Source of the DNA: Oceanicoccus sagamiensis
GTDB taxonomy: Bacteria; Pseudomonadota; Gammaproteobacteria; Pseudomonadales; Dasaniaceae
Length of the DNA: 64,000 nucleotides
Direction: 5' to 3'
Assembly: GCF_002117105.1 (NCBI RefSeq)
Contig: NZ_CP019343.1
Location: 2,356,001 to 2,420,000, forward strand
The notes below the pieces were generated by a model. It worked only from the letters and a program-made list of their open reading frames with translations. It had not been told where the DNA came from and did no database searches. Shown piece after piece: positions 9,331-16,582 of the stretch (position 1 is the stretch's first letter; each line of letters opens with the position of its first letter). Position numbers and translations under genes: made by a program.

Positions 9331-10101
9331 ATGTTGAGAGTAAGCTTACTGATGTCAGTGATGGTGCTGGCTTTGTGGGGCTGCCAGGCACCGCCGGATT
9401 TAAAAAAGCTGCAAGATGAAAACGGTGCTTTAGAACAGCAGTTGGGCCAGGCTAATCGTGATATTAGCAAACTAAAGGCCGACAAAGTCCTGTTGCAGCA
9501 AGATGTTGCAGAACTCAATCGCGTAGTCAGTGTGTTAGGGCAAGAGAAAAATTCCCGGGTAACAGAGTCCACTAATCTGCGGGGTGAAGTGCGCCAGTTT
9601 GTGCAAGCCCGTATTGATAGTTTAAAGACTTTCCTCTTAGCCAGTGATTTACTGGATTATATTGGCGGTGAGTTGGTTGAGCGTTCCAATGTAGATAAGC
9701 AGCCGCTGTTGTTGGTTGATCTTTATAATAAAGTACCTCGCAATGGCACCTTGACCGGTGTTGGGGGCTATTTCCAGGCTACAGGTAATATATCGGTTAA
9801 AGTGTTACGTCCTATTGCTGGCAACCTGGTTGTTGTTTGGGCCAGCCAGCCTATTGCAGTACCTGAGCGTGGCGTTCAGCGCTTGACCTTCCCGGTGACT
9901 GTTGGGGTAGAAAAAGGCGATCTGCTTGCCTACCACTTGGGTTCAGTGGGGATGGTTGGTTTTGATACGGGTACGGGTGACACCCGTTACCTGAATGATG
10001 ATGTGATGGTGGGAGCTAGCTTAAAGCCCTCTTCATTACAGGGTGAAAATGACAAACGGGCCTACTCTATGGGTGTGTTTGGTTTGTTAAATTCCCTCTG
10101 A
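9331..10101 (+). CDS. Putative lipoprotein with coiled coil, partner of the kinase
   Basis: A 256-residue protein with a lipoprotein signal peptide ending in ALWGC (lipid cysteine at 18). Residues about 25-75 form a leucine-heptad coiled coil (KLQDENGALEQQL, LKADKVLLQQ). The rest, about 85-256, is a beta-rich domain with many Gly and Val that I do not recognise. A good ribosome site, AAGGAG, precedes the ATG by 8 bases. It is only 44 bases after the kinase stop on the same strand and ends at a strong terminator, so the pair probably form an operon. A periplasmic lipoprotein beside a kinase with a periplasmic sensor region suggests an interaction, but nothing in the sequence proves it. Confidence 0.7.
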   Translation: MLRVSLLMSVMVLALWGCQAPPDLKKLQDENGALEQQLGQANRDISKLKADKVLLQQDVAELNRVVSVLGQEKNSRVTESTNLRGEVRQFVQARIDSLKTFLLASDLLDYIGGELVERSNVDKQPLLLVDLYNKVPRNGTLTGVGGYFQATGNISVKVLRPIAGNLVVVWASQPIAVPERGVQRLTFPVTVGVEKGDLLAYHLGSVGMVGFDTGTGDTRYLNDDVMVGASLKPSSLQGENDKRAYSMGVFGLLNSL

Positions 10102-10108
10102 TTGGCAG

Positions 10109-10138
10109 CGCCATTCCCGTTGCGGGAATGGCGTTATT
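10109..10138. terminator. Hairpin between the convergent lipoprotein and bfr genes
   Basis: CGCCATTCCCG-TTG-CGGGAATGGCG is a perfect 11-bp stem with a 3-base loop, followed by TTATTTA. It lies between two convergent genes and can stop transcription from the left; the T tract is imperfect. Confidence 0.8.
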
Positions 10139-10168
10139 TACCTGAATGTACCAGCCCTACAGAGCTTG

Positions 10169-10636
10169 TTAACTCATCTGGCTCTGTTGATAGTTTTGCA
10201 AGCCAACCCGGTCAATCAAGCCTAGCTGCGTTTCCAGCCAATCGATATGCTCTTCCTCTGACTCCATAATATCCTGGAATAAATCCCGGCTGACATAGTC
10301 GCCAATTGATTCGCAGTAGCCAACGGCGTCTTTTAAATCTTTGTGAGCAATCATTTCCAGTTTCAGGTCACACTCCAGCATTTCCTGGGTGTTTTCACCG
10401 ATCAATAGTTTGCCAAGGTCTTGCAGGTTGGGTAGGCCTTCGAGAAACAGGATACGCTCGATCAGGCTATCGGCATGCTTCATTTCATCAATGGATTCGT
10501 GATATTCGTGGTCCCCCAGGTCTTTTAGGCCCCAGTCTTTATACATTCTTGAGTGCAGGAAGTATTGGTTGATCGCAACCAGTTCATTGCCTAATACGGT
10601 GTTGAGGTATTCAATAACCTTGGCGTCGCCTTTCAT
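10169..10636 (-). CDS. bfr: Bacterioferritin
   Basis: Haem-containing ferritin of 155 residues that oxidises Fe(II) and stores it as a mineral in a 24-subunit cage. All ferroxidase ligands sit at canonical positions: E18, E51, H54, E94, E127 and H130. Methionine 52, the axial haem ligand, is present, so this is the haem-binding type and a functional ferroxidase. Its ferredoxin partner bfd lies upstream on the same strand. The 170-base gap contains an AT-rich stretch with a poor Fur-like match, so bfr may have its own promoter. It ends facing the kinase-associated lipoprotein gene. Confidence 0.96.
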   Translation of the reverse strand: MKGDAKVIEYLNTVLGNELVAINQYFLHSRMYKDWGLKDLGDHEYHESIDEMKHADSLIERILFLEGLPNLQDLGKLLIGENTQEMLECDLKLEMIAHKDLKDAVGYCESIGDYVSRDLFQDIMESEEEHIDWLETQLGLIDRVGLQNYQQSQMS

Positions 10637-10805
10637 GGTCTATCTCCGGGGTAAGTGGATCCGTGGTTTAGGCCAAGTGTGTGCCAGCAATGCAGGGCTG
10701 TCAATGCTAAGTTATTGATTTTGAAAAGATAAAAATAGAAATAAAAGTTATTCTCACTCGCACTTGCATCTTAAGGGAGTGATTTAATCAAATAGAAGAG
10801 GGGGA

Positions 10806-11009
10806 TTAGCTGACAGCGTAGAAAAGCTGCTCATTATCGACATTGCGCTCAACGCTTTCATCGAAAACCTCGCGGGCGAGGATGCCACATTTGCCACACT
10901 GGGATGCAAGGTTCAATTCTTTGCGGACCTGACCAAACTGGGTAGCGCCATTGGCAACCGCTTCGCGGATTTGGCTGTCAGTAACGGCTTTGCATAAACA
11001 GATGTACAT
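10806..11009 (-). CDS. bfd: Bacterioferritin-associated ferredoxin
   Basis: Small [2Fe-2S] protein of 67 residues that passes electrons to Bfr haem so that stored iron can be released. Four cluster ligands are visible: C4 and C6 (ICLC) and C38 and C41 (QCGKC), the characteristic CXC...CXXC spacing of Bfd. It lies just upstream of bfr. A strong Fur box at 11064-11082 sits about 55-75 bases before its start, predicting expression when iron is short, as expected for iron mobilisation. Confidence 0.96.
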   Translation of the reverse strand: MYICLCKAVTDSQIREAVANGATQFGQVRKELNLASQCGKCGILAREVFDESVERNVDNEQLFYAVS

Positions 11010-11063
11010 GGCGGCTCGGGTTCTTGTGGGTCAGTCATTAATGTGAAAAGAATGTTAAGTTAA

Positions 11064-11086
11064 ATGAGAATCATTGTCAATATCAT
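11064..11086 (-). promoter_or_regulatory. Fur box upstream of bfd
   Basis: ATGAGAATCATTGTCAATA, followed by TCATTT, is a classic Fur operator of the AATGAGAATCATT type. It lies upstream of bfd on the minus strand. It is too far from the peroxiredoxin start (about 250 bases) to be its obvious operator. Confidence 0.82.
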
Positions 11087-11145
11087 TTAGATGTATTATT
11101 ACCGCGACAACGAGCCTAGTTTGCACGATAAACAATCAATGAATA

Positions 11146-11159
11146 TTGATATCAATCAA
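11146..11159. promoter_or_regulatory. FNR/ANR-type box between bfd and the peroxiredoxin gene
   Basis: TTGAT-ATCA-ATCAA is an exact match to the FNR consensus TTGAT-N4-ATCAA. It lies in the 326-base divergent region, about 137 bases from the bfd start and 177 from the peroxiredoxin start. Either gene could be under oxygen control; the distance to a promoter is not resolved. Confidence 0.6.
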
Positions 11160-11335
11160 TAGTTTTTGACTATTATGGCGATTTAAAAAAATCAGTGGGC
11201 TTGGGCAGGGTGGCTGTGTACTATGGCTGCCATGTTTGAACTCACCCTCGGTTGGCTTTTACCGGTCGGTTGGGGCGTTAGAATGACATTGATGTTAACT
11301 ATTATTTTCCTTAATTTTTTGGAGGCTAGAAAACA

Positions 11336-11938
11336 ATGAGTGTACTCGTTGGCAAACCCGCACCGGATTTTACTTGTAACGCAGTATTGGGTAACGGCGA
11401 AATCGTCGATAATTTTAATCTGGCAGAAACGATCAAAGGCAAAATCGGCCTGGTATTTTTCTACCCACTGGATTTCACCTTTGTTTGTCCTTCTGAATTA
11501 CTGGCGGTTGATCACCGTATGGATAAATTTAAAGAGTTGGGTGTAGAGGTGATTGGTGTTTCTATCGACTCTCATTTTACCCATAACGCATGGCGTAATA
11601 CGGATGTAAACAATGGTGGTATTGGTCAGGTGGGTTACACTTTGGCGGCTGATATTAATCATGATATCTGTCGCGCTTATGATGTTGAGTCTGCAGGTGG
11701 TGTTGCTTTCCGTGGCGCGTTTATTATCGATGCGGAAGGTGTGGTTCGTTCACAGACTGTGAATGATTTACCACTGGGCCGTAACTTCGACGAATTTATT
11801 CGTGTTATCGAAGCCCTTCAGTTCCACGAAGAGCATGGTGAAGTTTGCCCAGCTGGCTGGAGCAAAGGTGATAAAGGTATGACCGCGTCACCAGACGGTG
11901 TTGCTGCTTATCTTTCAGAGAATGCTGACAACTTGTAA
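11336..11938 (+). CDS. 2-Cys peroxiredoxin (AhpC/TSA family)
   Basis: Thiol peroxidase of 200 residues that reduces hydrogen peroxide and organic hydroperoxides. The peroxidatic cysteine is C51 in YPLDFTFVCPSE, and the resolving cysteine is near 171 in EVCPAGW, followed by the C-terminal arm of typical 2-Cys enzymes. No AhpF reductase is adjacent, so thioredoxin is the likely reductant. GGAGG at 11321 gives a good ribosome site. It lies divergent from bfd, in the same relative place as the homologous peroxidase gene of Pseudomonas, and next to iron-storage genes, which fits protection against iron-driven oxidative damage. Confidence 0.94.
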   Translation: MSVLVGKPAPDFTCNAVLGNGEIVDNFNLAETIKGKIGLVFFYPLDFTFVCPSELLAVDHRMDKFKELGVEVIGVSIDSHFTHNAWRNTDVNNGGIGQVGYTLAADINHDICRAYDVESAGGVAFRGAFIIDAEGVVRSQTVNDLPLGRNFDEFIRVIEALQFHEEHGEVCPAGWSKGDKGMTASPDGVAAYLSENADNL

Positions 11939-11987
11939 GTTGCCACACTTCTTGTGCCGTCCTGAAATACATTGACGGTTGTTGATT

Positions 11988-12020
11988 AAGCCGGTTGCCA
12001 TGGGTGACCGGCTTTTTTTT
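11988..12020 (+). terminator. Terminator after the peroxiredoxin gene
   Basis: AAGCCGGT pairs with ACCGGCTT around an 11-base loop and is followed by a run of T residues, about 50 bases after the stop codon. Confidence 0.9.
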
Positions 12021-12156
12021 GTCTGTTATTTCTGCGAAGGGGGGCTGAGATAAATATCTGTAGGTGGCTAGGGGTATAGTGGTGCTGGGTCGTGAAAAAG
12101 ATAGTGCTCTAAGGTGTTTGAATATTTGGGAGAAGTGAACAAATGCTTGCAGTATT

Positions 12157-12223
12157 GTAGGGTGGATTATAATCCACCAAACCCAGCCAAGAGTCATTCT
12201 CGGTGGATTACAATCCACCCTAC
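12157..12223. repeat. Dispersed palindromic element, copy 1
   Basis: A 67-base element with long inverted ends: GTAGGGTGGATTATAATCC at the left and GGATTACAATCCACCCTAC at the right. Each arm itself contains a smaller palindrome, GGATTATAATCC or GGATTACAATCC. A second, nearly identical copy is at 31446-31516. Both begin after AGTAT and share ACCAAACCCAGCC just inside the left arm, while the centre differs. It is intergenic, between the peroxiredoxin terminator and rnt. It looks like a REP/MITE-type non-coding element; no transposase is nearby. Confidence 0.85.
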
Positions 12224-12299
12224 TACTGGTTCAATCAACAAACTAAAAAGCAAGAAAACAGCGTATAGGTTTATTTCTGACGGTATTTAGCGCGGGAAA

Positions 12300-12941
12300 T
12301 TAGCCAGGAAAACCGCCCAGATCCTTCCATCGGTTGACGATGAGGCAAAATAACTCTGCCGTCTTTTTTGTATCGTAGGCCGCCGAATGTGCTTCGGCAT
12401 TATCAAATTCTATACCCGCTGTTTGGCAGGCTTTGGCGAGTACCGTTTGACCAAAAGCCAAACCCGACAAGGTTGCTGTATCAAATACTGAAAAGGGGTG
12501 AAACGGGTTGCGTTTGATTTGGCAGCGTTCAACCGCAGCCATTACAAAACCGTGATCAAAATGGGCGTTATGTCCTACTAGTACAGCGCGGGTGCAGTCA
12601 TGGGCCTTGACCTGTTTTCTAATGGCTTGCAGTAATTCCGGAAAAACCTTTTCCTCTGCATCGGCTTCGCGAAACGGGTGGTGTGGGTCTATGCCGGTAA
12701 ATTCCAATGCTGCCGGGTCCAGATTGGCACCCTCAAAAGGCACGACATTAAAGGCGTAGGTTTTATCGAGTTTAAGCAGGCCTTCGTCATCCATGGTAAT
12801 GGTGGTTGCGGCTATTTCCAGCAGGGCATCGGTTTGGCTATCGAAGCCGCCGGTTTCCACATCAATGACTACCGGCAAAAAGCCGCGAAAGCGTTTTGAG
12901 AGTGGGTGTAATTCTTCTTCGTCAAAATTATCGTCAATCAC
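12300..12941 (-). CDS. rnt: Ribonuclease T
   Basis: DEDDh 3'-5' exoribonuclease of 213 residues that trims the 3' ends of tRNA (CCA turnover) and other stable RNAs, acting as a dimer. Catalytic residues visible are D27 and E29 in VVIDVETGG, the aspartate in [10 protein letters not shown], and the histidine and aspartate of [14 protein letters not shown]. Conserved phenylalanines of RNase T, as in GHNAHFD, are present. It begins 9 bases after pyrC stops on the same strand, so the two are cotranscribed. The rnt-pyrC pairing is, from memory, conserved in Pseudomonas and relatives. Confidence 0.95.
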   Translation of the reverse strand: MIDDNFDEEELHPLSKRFRGFLPVVIDVETGGFDSQTDALLEIAATTITMDDEGLLKLDKTYAFNVVPFEGANLDPAALEFTGIDPHHPFREADAEEKVFPELLQAIRKQVKAHDCTRAVLVGHNAHFDHGFVMAAVERCQIKRNPFHPFSVFDTATLSGLAFGQTVLAKACQTAGIEFDNAEAHSAAYDTKKTAELFCLIVNRWKDLGGFPG

Positions 12942-12950
12942 GGTTTTTCC

Positions 12951-13994
12951 TTAGCTTGGGACAACCTGCCATTGCAGAGTTTCGCCAGCGCAAAGTGGTA
13001 TCACTTGTGAGTCGCCAAGAGGCAGGCTGTCGGCAACTTTCCAGGGGGATTTTTTTAGAGTAATCGTATCGGTGTTTCTTGCCATGCCATAAAAGTCGGG
13101 GCCATTATGGCTGGCAAATTGCTCCAGCTTATCGAGTGCGCCTGCCTGCTCGAAGGCCTGGGCATAGAGCTCGATAGCGGCATAGGCGGTGTAACTGCCA
13201 GCACAGCCGCAGCTGGTTTCTTTATTGTCTTGGGTATGGGGAGCTGAGTCGGTCCCCAGAAAGAATTTGCTGCTGCCACTGGTGGCTGCTTCAATTAGTG
13301 CCTGCTGGTGGATATTGCGTTTTAATATCGGCAAGCAGTAATAGTGCGGGCGAATTCCACCTACCAGCATATCATTGCGATTATAAAGCAGGTGGTGGGC
13401 GGTAATGGTTGCGGCAACATTCTGCCCGGCCCCAGCGACAAAGTCAGCGGCATCTTTGGTGGTGATATGTTCCAGTACCATCGGCAATTCAGGGAAGTCG
13501 TTGGCTAGCTGTCTCAGGGTCCGGTCAATAAAAACCTTCTCGCGGTCAAAAATATCAATCTCATGGTCGGTGACTTCACCGTGTAATAAAAATCGCAGGC
13601 CTTCCTGTTGCATGGCTTCAAGGGCCGGGTAGATAGTGTTGATATCGGTAACGCCGGAGTCTGAATTGGTTGTCGCCCCCGCGGGGTAAAGTTTGCAGGC
13701 TACTACGCCAGCGGCTTTTGCCTGGCGAATATCCTCGGCAGTGGTATTGTCCGTCAGGTAAATTACCATCAGTGGCTCCACCTGACGCGGGCAATCTTGC
13801 TGGGCGGCCATAATACGCTCGCGATAAGCGCTGGCTTGGGCGCCGTTACTGACCGGAGGTACTAGATTGGGCATCACAATGGTGCGGCCAAAATACCGGG
13901 CCATAGCGGGTACTGTGTGAGTTAGTGCTTGCTCATCTCGCAGATGAACATGCCAGTCGTCTGGACGAGTGAGGGTGAGTTCTGTTGAGGTCAT
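12951..13994 (-). CDS. pyrC: Dihydroorotase (class II)
   Basis: Zinc amidohydrolase of 347 residues that closes carbamoyl aspartate to dihydroorotate in pyrimidine synthesis. The metal-binding HVH is H15/H17 in [10 protein letters not shown], the bridging carboxylated lysine is near 101 in [13 protein letters not shown], further histidines are in LLHGEVTD and LEHITT, and the catalytic aspartate is in LGTDSAPH. The compact length matches the E. coli-type class. It is the upstream member of the pyrC-rnt operon and is divergent from motY. Confidence 0.96.
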   Translation of the reverse strand: MTSTELTLTRPDDWHVHLRDEQALTHTVPAMARYFGRTIVMPNLVPPVSNGAQASAYRERIMAAQQDCPRQVEPLMVIYLTDNTTAEDIRQAKAAGVVACKLYPAGATTNSDSGVTDINTIYPALEAMQQEGLRFLLHGEVTDHEIDIFDREKVFIDRTLRQLANDFPELPMVLEHITTKDAADFVAGAGQNVAATITAHHLLYNRNDMLVGGIRPHYYCLPILKRNIHQQALIEAATSGSSKFFLGTDSAPHTQDNKETSCGCAGSYTAYAAIELYAQAFEQAGALDKLEQFASHNGPDFYGMARNTDTITLKKSPWKVADSLPLGDSQVIPLCAGETLQWQVVPS

Positions 13995-14132
13995 GGGTCG
14001 CTTCTATTCAATGCAGGGAATGCTGGCCACTGGGCGCTGAGCGTGCATGCTACCGGATTCGACGCAGGGTTTAAAGAAATAGGCAGATTTGCCGATAACG
14101 GCTTAGTGATAGATTAGTAGTGGGGGTTCGCC

Positions 14133-15005
14133 ATGAGTCGTTTATATTTGCATCTAATGTTAGGCCTGTTAATCAGTGGTTGGGCCTTGTCTGCCCATGC
14201 GCTGCGTTTGGGGCCAGGCATGAATCATGCTGAATGGCGGCTGGAGCTTTCCCCGTTTGAGTGCAAAATGTGGCAGCCGCTGCCTTATTTCGGCGATGCA
14301 GTATTCTCTAATCGCGCCGGTGAAGAGCAAAAGTTTTATCTGGCTCCCACCCGTAAAGCCATGAAGGCGGGCGAGGCCAGATTGGTCTCGACGCCTCCGG
14401 TTTGGGATGAAACCCGCCGCAGCCTGGATATGGGGATTGTTAAGGTACACCCGAACAAGCCCTCTATCTCGCTGGGTAAAAAGCGTTCTACCCAGCTATT
14501 AAATGAACTGTATGATGGTATGTCGCCGGTCTTTTCTCGCCCCTCCTGGTATGCGGAGGATGAAGATATTGAAGTCTTTCTATCGTCGATTAATTTCCGT
14601 AAGGCCTATGATCAATACCGGGGCTGTCTGGCGGCCTTGCTGCCGGTCAACTTTGACCAGATTAACCGCTCGAGAATCCACTTCCCCACTGCAAAGTATG
14701 AGTTAACCCGGGCATCCAAAACCCAGTTAGATCATGTGGTGCAGTATGTGAAGGCCGACCCTTCCGTCACCAGCTTCTTTATTGATGGCCATACCGACAA
14801 TGTTGGGCGTCGGCTCTATAACCTTGATCTGTCGAAGCGTCGGGCGGAAGCGGTGACCAATTATCTGGTGGCCAACGGGGTGGACGAGGCCATCATAACG
14901 ACCCGTTATCACGGCGAGCGCTATCCTTTGGTTAGCAATAGCAGTGGTAAAAACCGCTCGTCCAATCGGCGGGTGACCATCCGTCTGGAGCGGGAAGGGC
15001 TCTGA
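14133..15005 (+). CDS. motY: MotY-like flagellar stator protein, OmpA C-terminal domain
   Basis: Exported protein of 290 residues with a signal peptide (cleaved after about SAHA), an N-terminal domain of about 150 residues with the MotY-type WRLELSPFECKM, and a C-terminal OmpA-like peptidoglycan-binding domain (IDGHTDNVGRRLYNLDLSKRRAEAV near 214-238). In Vibrio and Pseudomonas MotY forms the periplasmic T ring that holds the stator around the motor. Its place between pyrC and argG is the same as in Pseudomonas, which supports the name over a generic OmpA protein. No other flagellar gene is in the window. Confidence 0.88.
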   Translation: MSRLYLHLMLGLLISGWALSAHALRLGPGMNHAEWRLELSPFECKMWQPLPYFGDAVFSNRAGEEQKFYLAPTRKAMKAGEARLVSTPPVWDETRRSLDMGIVKVHPNKPSISLGKKRSTQLLNELYDGMSPVFSRPSWYAEDEDIEVFLSSINFRKAYDQYRGCLAALLPVNFDQINRSRIHFPTAKYELTRASKTQLDHVVQYVKADPSVTSFFIDGHTDNVGRRLYNLDLSKRRAEAVTNYLVANGVDEAIITTRYHGERYPLVSNSSGKNRSSNRRVTIRLEREGL

Positions 15006-15145
15006 TTACCCCTTTATTGACCGATGACGGGCCTGAATTGTCCCAAGCCCGTCTGTCACCACTCGCCTTCTGCGACAAACCCCAGTAGAATAGCCGCCCT
15101 CAAAACCCCCTAGAACCCTCTTTTACAGCGTGTGTGGAGATTTTC

Positions 15146-16366
15146 ATGTCTGATATCAACAAAGTCGTTTTGGCCTATTCCGGTGGTCTGGATACTTCCG
15201 TTATTGTCCGTTGGTTGCAAGATACCTATAACTGCGAGGTGGTGACCTTTACCGCCGATATTGGCCAGGGGGAAGAAGTTGAGCCCGCCCGTGCCAAGGC
15301 TGAAGCGCTGGGAGTGAAGGAAATCTATATTGATGACCTGAAAGAAGAGTTTGTCCGTGACTATGTATTCCCGATGTTTCGCGCTAATACGATTTATGAA
15401 GGCGAGTACCTGCTGGGCACCTCAATTGCCCGCCCGTTAATTGCCAAGCGTCTGATCGAAATTGCTAATGAAACCGGAGCTGATGCTATTTCTCATGGTG
15501 CTACCGGTAAAGGTAATGATCAGGTGCGTTTTGAACTGGGCGCCTATGCCTTAAAGCCCGGTATTCAGGTGATTGCACCTTGGCGTGAGTGGGACCTGAC
15601 TTCCCGTGAAACCTTAATGGCTTACTGTGCTGAGCGTGATATTCCGGTTGATTTTGCGGGTAGCAAGAAGAAGTCACCTTATTCAATGGATGCCAATTTG
15701 CTGCATATCTCCTACGAAGGTGGCATTCTTGAGGACCCTTGGGCAGAAGCCGAGGACGATATGTGGCGCTGGAGTGTCTCTCCTGAACAGGCCCCCGATA
15801 CCCCTACCTATCTGGAATTAACCTACCGCGGTGGTGATATTGTCGCGATTGACGGTGAAGCCATGTCCCCTGCCACGGTATTGGCCTACCTTAATAAAGT
15901 GGGCGGTGCCAACGGTATTGGCCGCTTGGATATTGTTGAAAACCGCTATGTAGGTATGAAGTCTCGCGGCTGTTATGAAACCCCGGGGGGCACCATTATG
16001 ATGCCGGCCCACCGTGCGATTGAGTCCATCACTCTGGACCGTGAAGTGGCGCATTTAAAAGATAGCCTGATGCCCAAATATGCAGAGCTTGTGTATAACG
16101 GCTACTGGTGGGCTCCTGAGCGTCAGATGCTGCAAACTGCTATTGATGAGTCTCAGCAGTTTGTTAATGGTGATGTCAGAGTTAAGCTCTATAAAGGCAA
16201 TGTCACCGTTGTTGGCCGCCGTTCAGAGCAGTCGCTATTTGATGAAAGTATTGCGACATTTGAAGATGATGCCGGTGCTTATGACCAGCAGGACGCGGAA
16301 GGCTTTATTAAGTTGAATGCATTGCGTATGCGCATAGCGGCAAATAAGGGCCGCTCCATGTTATAA
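15146..16366 (+). CDS. argG: Argininosuccinate synthase
   Basis: ATP-dependent ligase of 406 residues that condenses citrulline and aspartate, the step after ArgF. The N-terminal ATP pyrophosphatase loop AYSGGLDTS is present, as are [15 protein letters not shown] and [20 protein letters not shown] 15146 is preferred because GGAG at 15136-15139 is 6 bases upstream; a GTG at 15134 is in frame but overlaps that ribosome site. A strong terminator follows. No arginine operator could be called with confidence. Confidence 0.97.
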   Translation: MSDINKVVLAYSGGLDTSVIVRWLQDTYNCEVVTFTADIGQGEEVEPARAKAEALGVKEIYIDDLKEEFVRDYVFPMFRANTIYEGEYLLGTSIARPLIAKRLIEIANETGADAISHGATGKGNDQVRFELGAYALKPGIQVIAPWREWDLTSRETLMAYCAERDIPVDFAGSKKKSPYSMDANLLHISYEGGILEDPWAEAEDDMWRWSVSPEQAPDTPTYLELTYRGGDIVAIDGEAMSPATVLAYLNKVGGANGIGRLDIVENRYVGMKSRGCYETPGGTIMMPAHRAIESITLDREVAHLKDSLMPKYAELVYNGYWWAPERQMLQTAIDESQQFVNGDVRVKLYKGNVTVVGRRSEQSLFDESIATFEDDAGAYDQQDAEGFIKLNALRMRIAANKGRSML

Positions 16367-16385
16367 ATGTGGTGAATCCCCCTTC

Positions 16386-16412
16386 AAAAAGGCTGCTTTC
16401 GCAGCCTTTTTT
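16386..16412 (+). terminator. Terminator after argG
   Basis: AAAAAGGCTGC-TTTC-GCAGCCTTTTTT: a perfect GC-rich stem with a tetraloop and a U tract, 20 bases after the argG stop. Confidence 0.95.
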
Positions 16413-16582
16413 GCTATCTGCCCCGAAAAAATAAAAGCCTAAAGAGATTTGTGAGTTAGTTCTCGCAACTAAAGGATTTTATTGAATATTATTGGATTTG
16501 AACTATTCTGGCTTAAGGAATGGAATTCGTGAATCGATCCTATCAAATTATAAAGACTCCGTTGGGAGATCAGGAAGGTAAC

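Larger units (their letters stand above)
11010..11335. promoter_or_regulatory. Divergent control region bfd / peroxiredoxin
   Basis: This 326-base gap holds the Fur box (11064-11086) near bfd, the FNR-like box (11146-11159), and AT-rich sequence before the peroxiredoxin gene. No small reading frame with a ribosome site was seen. The peroxiredoxin ribosome site GGAGG is at 11321-11325. Confidence 0.5.
11939..12299. other. Intergenic region between peroxiredoxin and rnt
   Basis: The 361 bases between these convergent genes contain the peroxiredoxin terminator (11988-12020) and the dispersed palindromic repeat (12157-12223). No gene is seen in the remainder. Confidence 0.7.

Noticed and set aside
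11805-12218. Minus-strand reading frame of 137 codons across the peroxiredoxin end and repeat
   Set aside because: It is antisense to the peroxiredoxin gene and translates the palindromic repeat; no ribosome site or family resemblance.
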